Positions 1 through 13,300 of a stretch of DNA of 64,000 bases are shown here, piece after piece. Numbering within the stretch: the stretch's first letter is position 1; the number at the start of each line of letters is the position of its first letter. The stretch spans positions 11,984,591 to 12,048,590 of the forward strand of contig NC_061776.1 of assembly GCF_022458985.1 (NCBI RefSeq). The letters are read 5' to 3'. A model generated the notes under the pieces. It was not told the DNA's origin, did not search any database, and was given only the letters and a program-made list of their open reading frames with translations. Source of the DNA: Mugil cephalus (lineage: Eukaryota; Chordata; Actinopteri; Mugiliformes; Mugilidae). The position numbers and the translations under genes were made by a program.

Positions 1-254
1 TAATATATATTTTTTTCTTATTCACAAACAGCTAAAATCGGGGACATTTTTGTTGACAGCTTTTGCCGGGGGATTGTTTATCCAAAACACTAAAAACAAC
101 CGACACCTTTCTTTTCTTCTTCTCGTTCCGTTCATCCATTTTTTGGACCTTTTCCATCGTCACCACGCCTCGCAGTGACGCAGTTGCACCACGTGTCTCG
201 ACCCTACTGTGACCATTCCCGTCCAGAATATGGTCCCTTCACAATATTAGGCGG

Positions 255-284
255 GTGGTATTAATGTTGTGGCTAATCGGTGGA
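255..284 (-). mobile_element. Terminal fragment of a teleost MITE
   Basis: The end is recognisable from TTAATGTTGTGGCTAATCGG, which corresponds to the terminal inverted repeat of the fuller copies at 7323-7802 and 33411-33671. Only this end is visible. The rest of 1-2600 holds AT-rich sequence, presumably the last atp6v1h intron, with a short TTA run near 421-440 and no exon I could recognise. Confidence 0.5.
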
Positions 285-2610
285 TGTCATAAGAGACATA
301 TCAACAGCACAAAAATAAAAAAAAATATCCTGGGCTTTTTGCAGGTTCCTGCATCTGCCCCATTTACCATCTGCAAAACATTTTTTTCTTCTATCCATAA
401 TTTTCTGTTTGAGATAAAGAATTATTATTATTATTATTTTTAAATCAACCACTGAGTGTTACAGTATTCATTTCTGTGAAAGCCTAACGGTAGATATCAG
501 ATTTTATTTCTTCTTGGTTACCAAAAAACCTTTTGTGTTGCTCTGAATAAATATCCATGATAACACGTTCACTCCAGTGATCATATAGTTTACACGGAAC
601 ATTACTTAGGGGTAGGAAGCACTACACCCTGATATTAAACACAATACCTACATACACAGTTGCTCGGGGAACTGAGTGTATGTGTTTTAGATAGTGGCCG
701 CAAAACACATTTATTTCCACTTGCTGGTTTTTAGTGTTTCCAAGCAATTCAGGACAAGGGGGGAAAAAAAAGCAGACAAACACAATAACTGAGAAACTAA
801 AGAGTTGTGAGCTTCCATATGTAATAAATAATAAAGTGACTGTGCTGCTGCTGGTCTGAATGGATGGAGGCAGATCCTGAAATTTCCCGAGAGCTGTGGC
901 CAAATTATGCACGGATTCACTGTACAGTTAAAAATAAACTTCTCAGAGGTTTATGGTTGATGTATATGTACATCAAATGTTACATTCTGGTGTGTGTCTT
1001 TATCAGCTGGCACATACTCTCCGTTTAAATTACCATTCTAGCAAATGTGTGAATTAAGATCCACACTTACTCCACTTATTTCCAGCTGATCGTACACATT
1101 GTTAATTAAAGCCGTGGCGCAGGTGGTTCTAGCTGTTTTGGCTCATTAGGCCTCTTCTCAGGATTGTGTGGACATGTGCAAACCATTACTGACTGTTTAC
1201 TGTACGTAAATGAGAACAAATATTTGGACAAAAAGCTCTCTCTCCACCCATGAGCCTGGTACGAGCTACTGTAACAACGCCGCAAATGTACAAAGGCAGA
1301 ATATTAAGAGATTCTTTCCTGACACAATATGAAACATAACACACTGATGAATAATAATTCTTCTCTTAATGCGTTTAATCTTGTTAAAACAATTTAAGTC
1401 CCACTTTTATTGGAAAATACAGATTCTCTGAATATGCCATTACTGTTAATTTATGCATTTTAACACTACTTCACGTTTCCACATGACGCATGTTTCAATT
1501 TGCAAAATGAGGTGTTTCCAGATCTCTATGGATTCCAGTAGGATAAAAACATTCTTAACTTTTCAAGAACAATTTGTAAAATCTAGAGTTTGGTTTAAAC
1601 TGGATAATTGATAAATTGTAAGAATTTATGGTTGTGCACCAGAACTGACCGGCTCATTTTGGAGTTAACACTTTAACATTGTGCTGGGTCGTAAATTGGA
1701 CAGCAGCAGCTTTTTGGAACCAATCAAAACTCTGTGCAATATGTTGCTGGAAAGCTAATTTTCTTCTGACTGAAGCCATCACAGGATTCAACCAAACACA
1801 GCCGACACGACCAACAGAAAACAAACAAAACTGTGAAATTTTCGAGCCTTTTTGCGCAAACTATCTCACTGTCCACAGATTTAAAATCTTAGCAATTATA
1901 TTATATTCCAATTTTTAGCGTTTTTTAATTCCCAGCGTGCTGTCATTTTTTGTATATTCTTTCAAATTTGACATTGTCTCTTATAATTTTTTTGTATATA
2001 TTGTTGCGATGCTGTGACGAGGAAGTTTCCCATATGTGGGATAAAAAAAACAATGCCTTATGACAACACCACTTAAGAGTGATTCTGACTTGTATGCTAT
2101 AAACTTCAGACTTTCAAAAGAGACTAAGAGCATGAATGAGCTCCAAAATGTTCATGAACACGATTCAATTTACTTTGGATATGTCCTAAATAGGCATTTT
2201 TTTGTAAGGTTTTTGTTTTTGAAAAAAATGCTGGAATGATAAGAGGTTAATAAATGTTGAACAAGTGTTTTGCTGAGACGTGGACAAAGAAAATGCCCGT
2301 TGGAGAAATCAAAGCTGTGTCCTGTGCCGCTACAATGTTTAGTTACATTTCTGAGGGGGTTACATGTCAAACATAAACTCTCTACACAGGCAGTGATTGG
2401 CATCTCTGTGAATCTGTTAGCTTCCTTGAACTCCTTAAGTATTCTTATCAGTATGGATGTCCATTGACTTTCATAGGCTCCAACACATCTCCACAAAGCT
2501 TTGACCTAAGGGGAAATCTAACCAGCCAGAATATATGAAAGTATGCATGAGGGCGAGCACCTCCGTGGAGATATAACGGATTTATCATGAAGCTGTGAAC
2601 GTGTACATAC

Positions 2611-5600
2611 CAGTTGTGCACCATCAGCTTCTGCACGGCCAGCAGGGCGTTGTAACGGACGAGCTGGTCCTCGTGGTGCATATGATTCATAACCAGCTGT
2701 TTTCCACCCAGCTGCTCAATCACCCTGAAATGGGAGGATTATAATGAATAATGGGAGAAAGGCCTTTATACACAGAAAACAGGTGCCATTTTCATGTTTT
2801 AGGTCATTCAGGGATCCATCAGGTAATCTAATCCAGCCTGAATGATGCATCTTCTAAAGGGTCACTGGCCTTGAAAAAATAGGCACTGCTGTAAAAAGGA
2901 AAACAGGCCTGTGGAGTGCTTTAATAATAATATAAAGTAAATGGTCTGAAACAGAGAAAAATGGAAAGTAGGTCTGAGCACAGGAACTCTGCACTGGTGC
3001 GGTTACATTATGTCAGGGGGTTTAATTAACAATGTGACACTGGAGATGGGCCACGGCGTCGTCAGGGTAATAAGACTGAGACGGGAGATGAGAAAACCCA
3101 TATTAACGTCTATCAAAGAGTATTTATGAATAGGACTGACCTCAGTGGATTTAAGATTAAACCAAATAACTGTGGAGAACATATCGCACAACTGACATCG
3201 AAACTTAATCAAACATGAGCATTGGGATTTGCTGAATATGACAGGAGTTCTCGCTTTCATTTAACCCAATCGATTCACTATTTTAACCAAAACGTGGACA
3301 AGCTTGTTAAGGACAAACAATATATTATTCTCGTGTTTTTTTAGAGATGCAAGACTAAATAAAAAAATTAAATCTGAGTGTTTTGCTCCTCGTATTTCTT
3401 CTTTAATCATGTTAATATAGTTGTATTCGTATTCATTAGCTGTAATGTTGCAATCCTTGCTCCAGTAACGTTTACTGAAATGGTTTCAGGCATTTTTCCA
3501 AGTACTTAAAAAAAAAAAGAAGAGTGAAAACGCTCAGGATGAGTAAACCTGTTGAATCACATGCAAATGATGTTGTTCAATCTTCCAGTACATGTAAAAC
3601 TGCCGATGTGACGTCCTCTTAAATAGGCTCAAACTTGAAAAATGCTGTTTTCCAGGATGTTTAATTCAGCCAACACTTTATCTAATTACAGCGTGCAGCT
3701 CATAATGAAAGGGTAATTGCAAATGGCATCTTGGAGCCACGGTGGGTTTCACGTCTATGCAATAATCATCACAAAATCACGATAACTATCAATTTCATCA
3801 TTCACCGACGGCAGCTTGTGTTTCTTGTGTCGCCATCCACCCATTCACGTTAAAAGGTGAACCACAAGTACTTTTGACCTCCGTCACTAATGTGCGTGTC
3901 GACACAAGCGCACACAAACATTGTGAGTGATGGGAGTAACTATGGGAATACGTTTGTCCTCTCGGTGGCGCTTAGAGAAAAGCAACCTTGACAAACAGCT
4001 GTTCAAATAACACAAATATGTCACTGTTCATCTGGAGTAAACTCACTCACTCACTCTATCCAAATCCTGTGACTGGATGTGAGGCTTACCGTTTCCCACG
4101 TGGGTAATGTCGCACGTATTCCCCGATGTCGTGCGCTGCCACCGCGATCACTTGAGGATCGTCAGACACTTCGAGAAGCCTGGTCAGAATCCTATTGAAG
4201 GAAGGCGGGAAAAAAAGATGGTGTGTTCAGACAGGAAGGTCCACCTGCATCAAAGGATTCAATCACAGTTTCACCCCCCTCGTCCCCTCGCTAGCCTGCA
4301 CTCACGTTATCCCAAACCCAGCGGGCCGAGACGCGGTTACCTCGGACACATACGTTACGTTACCGTAACTCACAGTGGTTTGCGCTATTAACCAAATTCA
4401 AAGTGTGGCTGGAAGCGTTAACTAACATCGTTTTTACCAACAAATTCCCCCAAACAACACCCTCTTCCCGTGTTTTCCCCGGTCTTGCGTCGCTCCCCGA
4501 CCTGCAGCCAACAGCAATGGTGCATCATAATTACCGTAATAGCAGCTTTTTTTTTTTGTCCCACAAAGTGTCCAGCCACACTTTAAATTTTATCCATCGG
4601 TGAGTTACGGTAATTCAAATACCGCAAGCTTTTTTCTTTTTTTTCTTTTAAATCAGCAGGTGGATGTTTAGGTCTTTAAGGGTTAACAGTGTTTGCACAC
4701 ATGCGTGACCAACCGCGCCAACGTCCACCTCTTCCAACGGTACCGTGCCAGGGAAGCACGCTGTACCCAGGCACAGTATGGGTGCTCTCACACCAGCTAT
4801 AGGATCCAGACTTTAGGGAGAAAGCATGACACGGTTGCCTAGTGTGATCACATATTTCTCGGATGCCAGTCGCCAAATTTTTTTTTTTGACAAAGCCTAA
4901 AAAAAACATAAATAGATTATTTTCACACAAGCGGTTTGGACAGTACCCATTCGTTGACTGCAAACTAAAGTAAACAGACATAATCCTTAAATCAGATCAT
5001 GACATTTACTGAGAAGTGACACATCATTTTACAAAGTGAGACAAAGCCTGGGTGAAAACAAGAGGGTAATTTAAGTTGAGCTGATTTAAAGAGAGGACAG
5101 TGATGAGACGATGTGATACATCTGCGCGTGCGGTAGATTAGGATTTTTAGCAAACATCGATAAGCACGACGACGACGACGACGTGTGACCGGAATAACAA
5201 ACAGCATGAACACAAACTGATGTCGTATCTCTTGTTATCTCAGTAAATGTGCATCAGATTCATCAAAAGCACGACCCGAGGTGCTTCCAGAGGGCCGACA
5301 GTTGTTAAGAGCCTGCAGCCACTTTCAGTTCATAGTGGCTGCTTCTGTTTGCACTAATCCTAATTTGTCAACCACATTTATCTGATCCACCGTGTTGCCA
5401 GCGGTTTGCTTTGAACGCGGAGCTGCAACAACCGTTGAAAGGTTTTTATTCGGACAGATGAATATTGGCAGCCTGGAAGCCAGCCCCAAATTCCATCACG
5501 CACGGAAATGTAATTCAGCAAGAATCTGAAGGGCCAATTAAATAGTTTATGTTGCGACGGCGTCATCATACACATCTTCTGAGAGCCGCTGAGTTAATTT

Positions 5601-8600
5601 TGTTTCTCTAAATCAATGTTGCCTGAGAAATAGTTTGTATAAATCTATCAAATTTAGGAGCCTTATTAAACCATTAAAAGCGTAATTTTATAATACTTTA
5701 ATTCAAGTAAGCTTTTTAGAGTCACGTCTCGCAATTTCAGTAGCCATTTGTTTAATTTATGGCACAAAAATAGCGTTTAAAATATGAATTCCCTTCAGCG
5801 GCAACATGCTCCACTCTCATCAGACTCTCTTTTTGCTCGCAGAAGCGTCGACGTGATAACAAATCAGGTTTTTGAGAGCCATAGAGAAAATTAACTGCCT
5901 TGCTACAAGCACACGCTTCGTCTTACTTGAGGAGCTCGTAGTTCTTCTCGTTCAGGCGGACGGCGTTCTCACGCCAGAACTTCTCTGACTTGTGCACAGG
6001 ACTCCATTCCAGGCGGCCGGACTTGAGCTCAGAGCTGTATTCATCGAAGGAGCTGTTGGGATTAAAAAATAAATAAATAAAAAAATAGAGGTGCCGTGAA
6101 ATGCACTGAAACTAAAACCTATTGTGTAATCAATGCAGCATTCACAGCTGATGCTGAATTGAGTCTCTAGTCTTTTCATAAAACGGTTAGGACACAGCAA
6201 GATAATGCCCTTAATTATAATGAGCATCCATCCGTATATGTTGTTTACATGCATCATGCTTCACATAAGGGCTGAAAATAAAAGGCTCAGTGAAGTGACG
6301 GCCCTGCGGGTACCTGAGATCCTGCACACTCTCTCCCAGCCTCTCGAGGAGGAACTTGATGTCCTCGGTGATGTCCTCGTCGTCGTACTTCTGCTGCTCC
6401 AAGTTCTCGAGCTGCTTCAGCACCTTGCACTGAATCATGGCCAAAGCGTACTCCTGGCGAGTCTCCCTCTCCGACGACTTCTCCAGGAGATTCTGCAGAG
6501 AGAGCACAAAGGAATAAGGTAATGAGGCCGACTAAATTAGTGTGTGAGCAATTCAGTCAAGGGCGTATTTATAATAAAGTATTCATACTTTGAATAAGTC
6601 CTATTGAGTGAATGGATAAGAAAACAAATAGTGAAGGACTAAAACATAAATAAGGATTTGTATATTATAGGACTTTAATTAAAATCTCTTTTGGGAGGTT
6701 GTGATGTTTATGTTACTTATGCAATTTATTATATGTAAAAAAAAAAATTGCAAAAAATTAAAATTAAAATAGTGCTATAGTATTCATACTATATATATTT
6801 ATTATCTTATATATTATATTTTTGAATGCTTTTTAATTCAATGTGATGTTCAGTATGGGCAGAAATTACTATCTGGTCATTCTGTTTCTAAGTTGATTTG
6901 GGAAAATGCAATCTCATATCCTCCAATAAAAACAATCTACATTATAGTACAAGTATATTTTTGAAGTTTCTTCACTGGACAAAGTCAAAGAGCTTTGGAG
7001 TGACTTAAAAGAAAAGTGGCTTCAGCAATCAAACCGGAGACAGTGGAAACCACTCCACATCCTGATTGGACCACTTAAAGCTTCCAGTGAGAGGATACCT
7101 GTAACAAAGATCTGTTTTCTAACAAGAACATTTAGTGCCACACAACAAACATACAAGTGCTACCTCTGAGGACGTGTTCAAGGGCTTCCAGATGGTCTCG
7201 ATAATTCCTGTCACTTTGCTAGCCCCATGTGGTGAGCGGAATTATTTGCATAATTGGCACATTTGGGAAAACGGCTAACTATGGTAGTATTGTTGAATAT
7301 TTTATAAAAGATCCTAATATAAACCGATCAGCCACAACATTAAAACCACCTACAGGAGAAGCAAACGACATCGACCATCTCGTGACAATTCAATGTTCTG
7401 CTGGGAAACTTATGGACCTGGTATTCGTGTGGATGTTACTTAAGACATGTAGCACCCACTTAGACCAGACCATAGCAATGACACTCCTTTATGGCAGCAG
7501 CCACCCCCAGCAGGAAGCAACCTGACACATAAACGGCTCAAGAACGACTCAAAAAAACATGAAGAACAGCTCAAGGTGTTTACCTAGCTTCCAAATTCAC
7601 TAGATCCCAAATAGATCAAGTATCTATGGGATGATCCACAGAGGCCCCTCCCCTCAACCCATAGGACCCAAGGACCCCCACTTGCAAACTCCTGTTTTTA
7701 GACCATGTCCATTCTCTGATGAGTAACAAAAGTTTAGGAGGTACAAGGGAGACCTAGACAATATTAGGAAAGTGGTCATAATGTTATGCCTGATCAGTGT
7801 GTGCAGTAATCAAAAACCACTAGTGACACAACACTGGGTCTCTAAATATCTGAAACTCCACCACACATAGTACCGGTAAAGCTTAATAACTCCAGGGAAA
7901 AACCCACTTAACGTCAAGATGTTTCTGGATCCTCCCTCCGCTGCCCACCACTGCATTTAATTAGGTGTAATGTAGCAGTCAGTGTGAACGGCAAATCTTG
8001 TGGACCAATTAAAAACAAAGGCCCTCCTTTTTATGGCACACGCTTGATGTGACAGGTCTAGCAGCATGAGAGGTGCACTGAAGGGGCTTTGGGGGAAATT
8101 AAAAGCAGGAAGACAGACCGCCCGCCGAGGACAACATAGTACAGGACACAACGTCCCCTAAAAACCCCGTCTCAGAAGAATGTGTTTGAATATAAAAAGA
8201 CGCTATAAAAGGTACATAGGTGTCTGCTGGTTCCTGTTACAATGGCAGCAGCGAAATTATGATGGAAACGGGCTGAAAGACAGACACAAAAAAAACAAAC
8301 TCCTCTGGGTTTGAAAATCCGCTAAATTTCGAGCTCATGTTTCAGTCATGTAATCAGTGGCGTTTATCGCGCCATTGTGCGCCGGGCAAGGTCACAGAGG
8401 CTTTCTGTTGTTGCGGCGTTTGGACAAAGCCGGCCTATCACTGAACATTTTTATATAAAAATCCATATTTCCTCTTGGCTGTAATTCTTTGACTCGACAG
8501 CAACACTTAGTTTGGTATTGAAGCTGATGTGTGCCAAGGGTGGCCAGGTACTGCAGACTGTCAGCTGGGTAAATGTAATGTGACAAAGGAGATGATTACA

Positions 8601-10313
8601 CCAGTTAATAATAATAATAAACTCCATTTAACAGAGAAATGTTCCTCCGCATAAGATGTGTAATCAAGTGGGGGCCCGAGTAATAATTTCCATGCTCCTA
8701 ACTCGGTCCTCGGAAGGTATCGCATTGATTTCCAGAGGTTTTTCCCATATATTTCAAAACGCCACTGGCCCCCTGTCAGACTCAGTAACTTTCTGTAGTT
8801 AAAAACATGGAGATAAATGGGTCCAATTCAATTTTGTCGCAGCATAGTACAGGGATTTCATTGCCTGGCATAAACACCAGACAACAGAGCAAGTCCAGAA
8901 CACATCTCTCGGGACTACATTAAATATTCAACATAAATTTTGAGCAATCACAGTGAGGGAGCTGAAAGGGCAGCTTAATCATAAATCACATTTTTTTGTG
9001 TATCATTTATGGCCTCGCTTGTTTTATGGGCTACTGTTAAAGAGCTGTCATTTTAGTTTGTTCCTGTTGCAATAAGAGTCAGGCTCCTAGTTTAAAACGA
9101 AGAATGAACAGTCTTACATCGTGAAAGTTTTACTGACAGACGTTCTCAAGCCGTTTCTTAAACTTGTAACAACCGATCGCTTTATCAAGTTAGGGACACT
9201 GACGTCAACATCTTTAAAGTTGATTGTGTTACCGAACAGTCGTCCATTTACTCATCCAGCGATTACAGACAGGATACTATTATGGATTGTTGCCAGTCAC
9301 ATATACACTCTCCAGCAGCTCCTCAGGGGAAAAAAAAACAAAACAACATCTCTCCTGCTTCTAAACGCTCCACTGTTCTCACCGTAATGTAATTAATCAC
9401 ATCACTTGTCTGCTGTCTGGTGTCATTTTCCATGGAAACAGCTGCACGGTAGGCAGAATAAAATAAATGAAATCAAAACAGTTTGAATTAAATGTGCAGA
9501 CTTGAGTTTCTTTGTAGGTTTAAATACAGACGTGGCTCCTTTATTTTTGTCACACTCTAAATCACCGTTTTTTCTCTAAACTCCTTTTTAACCACATGAT
9601 GAATACATCGTCTTTCATCTCTGTTTTTAGTCTCCATCATCTCCACTGACATGCTCACCACCAACTTGATCACTTTGTCTGTTGCTTTGTGTGTTTCTCC
9701 ATGAAACCAGTTGCCTGCTGAGGCACAGAATTACACAACCAGATTGTCGAGAGTGAACCTAAACATTAAAGCTGAAGGAATCTGTGGGTTAATCATCATA
9801 TGTGACCAGTTAATATTACACACTGGGACTTAATGGATTATTACTATAAATATATTAATAAAAACCTACTTGCTATTTAGTTTTTTGAATCACTTGAATC
9901 TAAATACACATGCTCTTTTAGCTCCATTTTGGCCTCCACCTACTGTCTCTTGTCCTTCTAAATGCTCCACTGTGGTCACCACCGAGCCGATTGCTCTTTT
10001 TTTTTTTTTGTCCATTGTTTTGTGTGTTTTGCAGTTTCCTGCTATGGTAGAAAATTACAATACGAGAGCGGCAAGAGTGCACAGAAACAACACAGGTAAA
10101 AAGAGTCTACATATCCAGCGACCTCCTTCACTTTACACTGTGATGTGATACATTGTTATCATAAACATGTTGATAACAGCCCCTATAATGAACCACTACC
10201 TCCAGCTTTTTGTCAAAAAGGACGAGAGCAAGCAAAGAAAAAGTGGCAAATGAAATGGATTCAGTTAGCGCGCTCAAACCTTTTTCAGTGAAAAGTAGCA
10301 TTTTAGCGGCTCA

Positions 10314-10361
<48 letters not shown>

Positions 10362-13300
10362 ACACAAAGTGAACATTTCTCCACTGACCCTGAAGGCAGC
10401 CAGAATGATTCGCGTGACCTTCTCTTTGACAGACTCCTGGAGGATGTCGGACAGGGCTGGCACCACGTTGTAGCGCCTCAACTGCTCACAGAGCTGAGGG
10501 CTGAAGGCCAAGAGCCACACACAGAAGATCATCTGGTACTGGAGCTGGAAGCCGCACTTGTTGCTCAGCACCGCCGTGATGCTTAAACAGACGAGAATAA
10601 TATAAATAAATAAAGACTAAAATGGTGAAAAGACACAAAGAGCCCGGGAAGAGGACCCACTTTTACCCGTTGGTTAATAGAGGGGCTTTTACAGCTATGT
10701 ACCTACACGCTGCTCTTCCATTATCTCTGATGATGGCTGAGATTGAAAGCTTCGGTCTATGGCTAGCGGAAGAGTTGCTCAAAATGTAGAGTACACAACT
10801 AATGACGGGCGGCAAGTCATACATTTGCAGAAATAGCTGTAAAGTGCACAGATGTGGCATCATAAATGTGCAGTAATTGTCCCGTACAAGCTAAGCAGTA
10901 CGTCTGTTTTACTACACTTAATTGAGAATTTTACTTTACAACCACCACCTTTTGACAAATGTGGCTCCAGAATATATTTCATCCATGTCACGATGGCACA
11001 GAACTGAATCCTCCGAGGTTTTTGTATAATCTAAACGGCATGACAAGTGCGCACTTCGCATCCATTCATAAAAGTGGTTTTCTAATATGTTTTCTTTTTC
11101 AATTTATAGACTGGATAAGAAGAACTGAAGCAGGGGACACATTAGCCAATCTTTTTTTTTTTAAACACGGTGAAAGAAAAAGAAAACACCTGAAGGCCAT
11201 CTGTCATTTTGACAACTGAGACTAACTCAATAATGCTGTGGCCCGTCTTTATCTTCACATAACAGAAACTTCACTTCACACAAGCCTACAAACATTTGAA
11301 TGAATAAAACTCAGCACAGTCTTTCAAATTAGTCTGATTTGGTCTGAACTTGACTTGGTGCTCCAAGAGAACTTTATCCATTGCACTGTTACAATGCAAA
11401 AAATAAGAAAAATTAATGAATATAAAAAAATAGTCGTTTGTTGCAGTTTTAGACCATTATAATTGTAATAATAAGAAGAACAACAACAATTACCAGAAGA
11501 AGAAGAAGAAGAAGAATAACCAGAAGAAGAAGAAGAAGAAGAATAACCAGAAGAAGAAGAAGAAGAAGAATAACCAGAAGAAGAATAACCAGAAGAAGAA
11601 TAACCAGAAGAAGAAGAAGAAGAAGAAGAATAACCAGAAGAAGAATAACCAGAAGAAGAAGAATAACCAGAAGAAGAAGAAGAAGAAGAATAACCAGAAG
11701 AAGAAGAATAACCAGAAGAAGAAGAATAACCAGAAGAAGAAGAAGAATAACCAGAAGAAGAAGAATAACCAGAAGAAGAATAACCAGAAGAAGAAGAATA
11801 ACCAGAAGAATAACCAGAAGAATAACCAGAAGAATAACCAGAATAACCAGAATAACCAGAAGAAGAAGAAGAAGAAGAAGAAGATGGAGAGACATAAAGA
11901 ATAAGAATAAGAAAAGAAAAAAGAAGAATAACCAGAAGAAAAAGAAGAATAACCAGAAGAAAAAGATGAACCAGAAGAAGAAGAAGAACCAGAAGAAGAA
12001 GAAGAAGAAGAACTAATTGCTACTTTGAGAAGTCTGACATGAAATCTTCACTTACCAGTTGACTCCATCAGCCTCCACCCAGGCAAACCTATACTCATTG
12101 ACCCTCAACATCAGCTGAAGGCAGCCGGCCACACACTGGACGTACTGAGAGCTCTGGAAAAGACACGAGAGAGACGTTTACTAAAGCGGAAGCGTGGGCT
12201 CCAGCTGTGCAGTCAGGAGAATAAGCGAGGTGTTAGAAAGTCGTGCTTGTTTAGAAGTAGTCGACAAGCAGAGACAGGACGCGAAAGAAGACCAAGTCCA
12301 AACCTTGCATTACCACCACCTATCAAACCTGAGGCATTGCACATGCACTCTACGGTATGTAAACAACGAGACATGCTAAATCACACACTGACAGTACAAT
12401 ACAGAGCCACAGCAGGGGGAAAGGTGTCCCATCACGCCTGAGCACAGTAATGGAAACTGAGATTAGAGTGGAAGAAGCTGAGAGGAGAAAGTAGACCACA
12501 TTAATCTGTTATTTAAAAGAGGCAGAGTCAAAGCAAAGAGGTCCAGCAAGAGAAACAGGCAGCGGTGAAGACAGAGGAGCAGAGGAGGAGAGGTTACCTG
12601 GTTGAAAATGCAAAGGAAAAGATGAGTTATCATAGAGCGTTCCTGTATTTATTTCTGAGCACGCTTTTCAGAATAATCACTTTCCAAAATATGGGCTATT
12701 TAATGGTAGGATGCTGCTGCTGCTGGTGCTGCTGTGCAAAAGCTATTTCAATTGTCCATTGTTTATTCTTTCCATGCGAGGACTGACTCACGGCATGCAG
12801 TTTTCGCTTGTACAGTTAAAATCAACCAGTGGCAGCAAACACCATGCCGTCTAAATGGAGGAGTCTTTCTCGTAATGCTCGTGTCAACAGACTAAAGTCT
12901 CCAACAGCCTGGAAATATTCATGAAACACTGGAGTGCAAGAAGAAGACGGGAGAGAAAAAGGGAGGAAGGAAAAGATGTGAAAGTCCAGCGACAGCCGAC
13001 AGACGCCAGCTCTCACAAACCCTGACGTTTGTTTCCTTTTTTTTTTTTTGAATCGTTTAGGTGGAAGCTCCAGAGTGACGGAAGGATGCACTTCACTCAT
13101 ACTCACTTCGCTGGGAGAAATAGTTCCCGCTCCTGTTTCTGGACCTGTACCATGTAGATTCTAATGAGAGATAAACAAAAGAAACAGGTGCAAAATGTTT
13201 CACAATGCATCGCTTCAAGCTGAGTCACAGTGGCAGTGGACTAACACAGTTATCGGTTGGGCCGCCGGTGCAATTCGGGGAAAAGGGGGGTGGGGGGGGG

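Noticed and set aside
1..2600. Last coding exon of atp6v1h
   Set aside because: No minus-strand match to the expected EYLGKQL-type C-terminus was found; it most likely lies beyond the left edge.
11449..11895. 148-codon minus-strand ORF rich in Leu, Val and Ile
   Set aside because: It is the translation of the GAA/TTC minisatellite in an atp6v1h intron; no start context, no homology expected.
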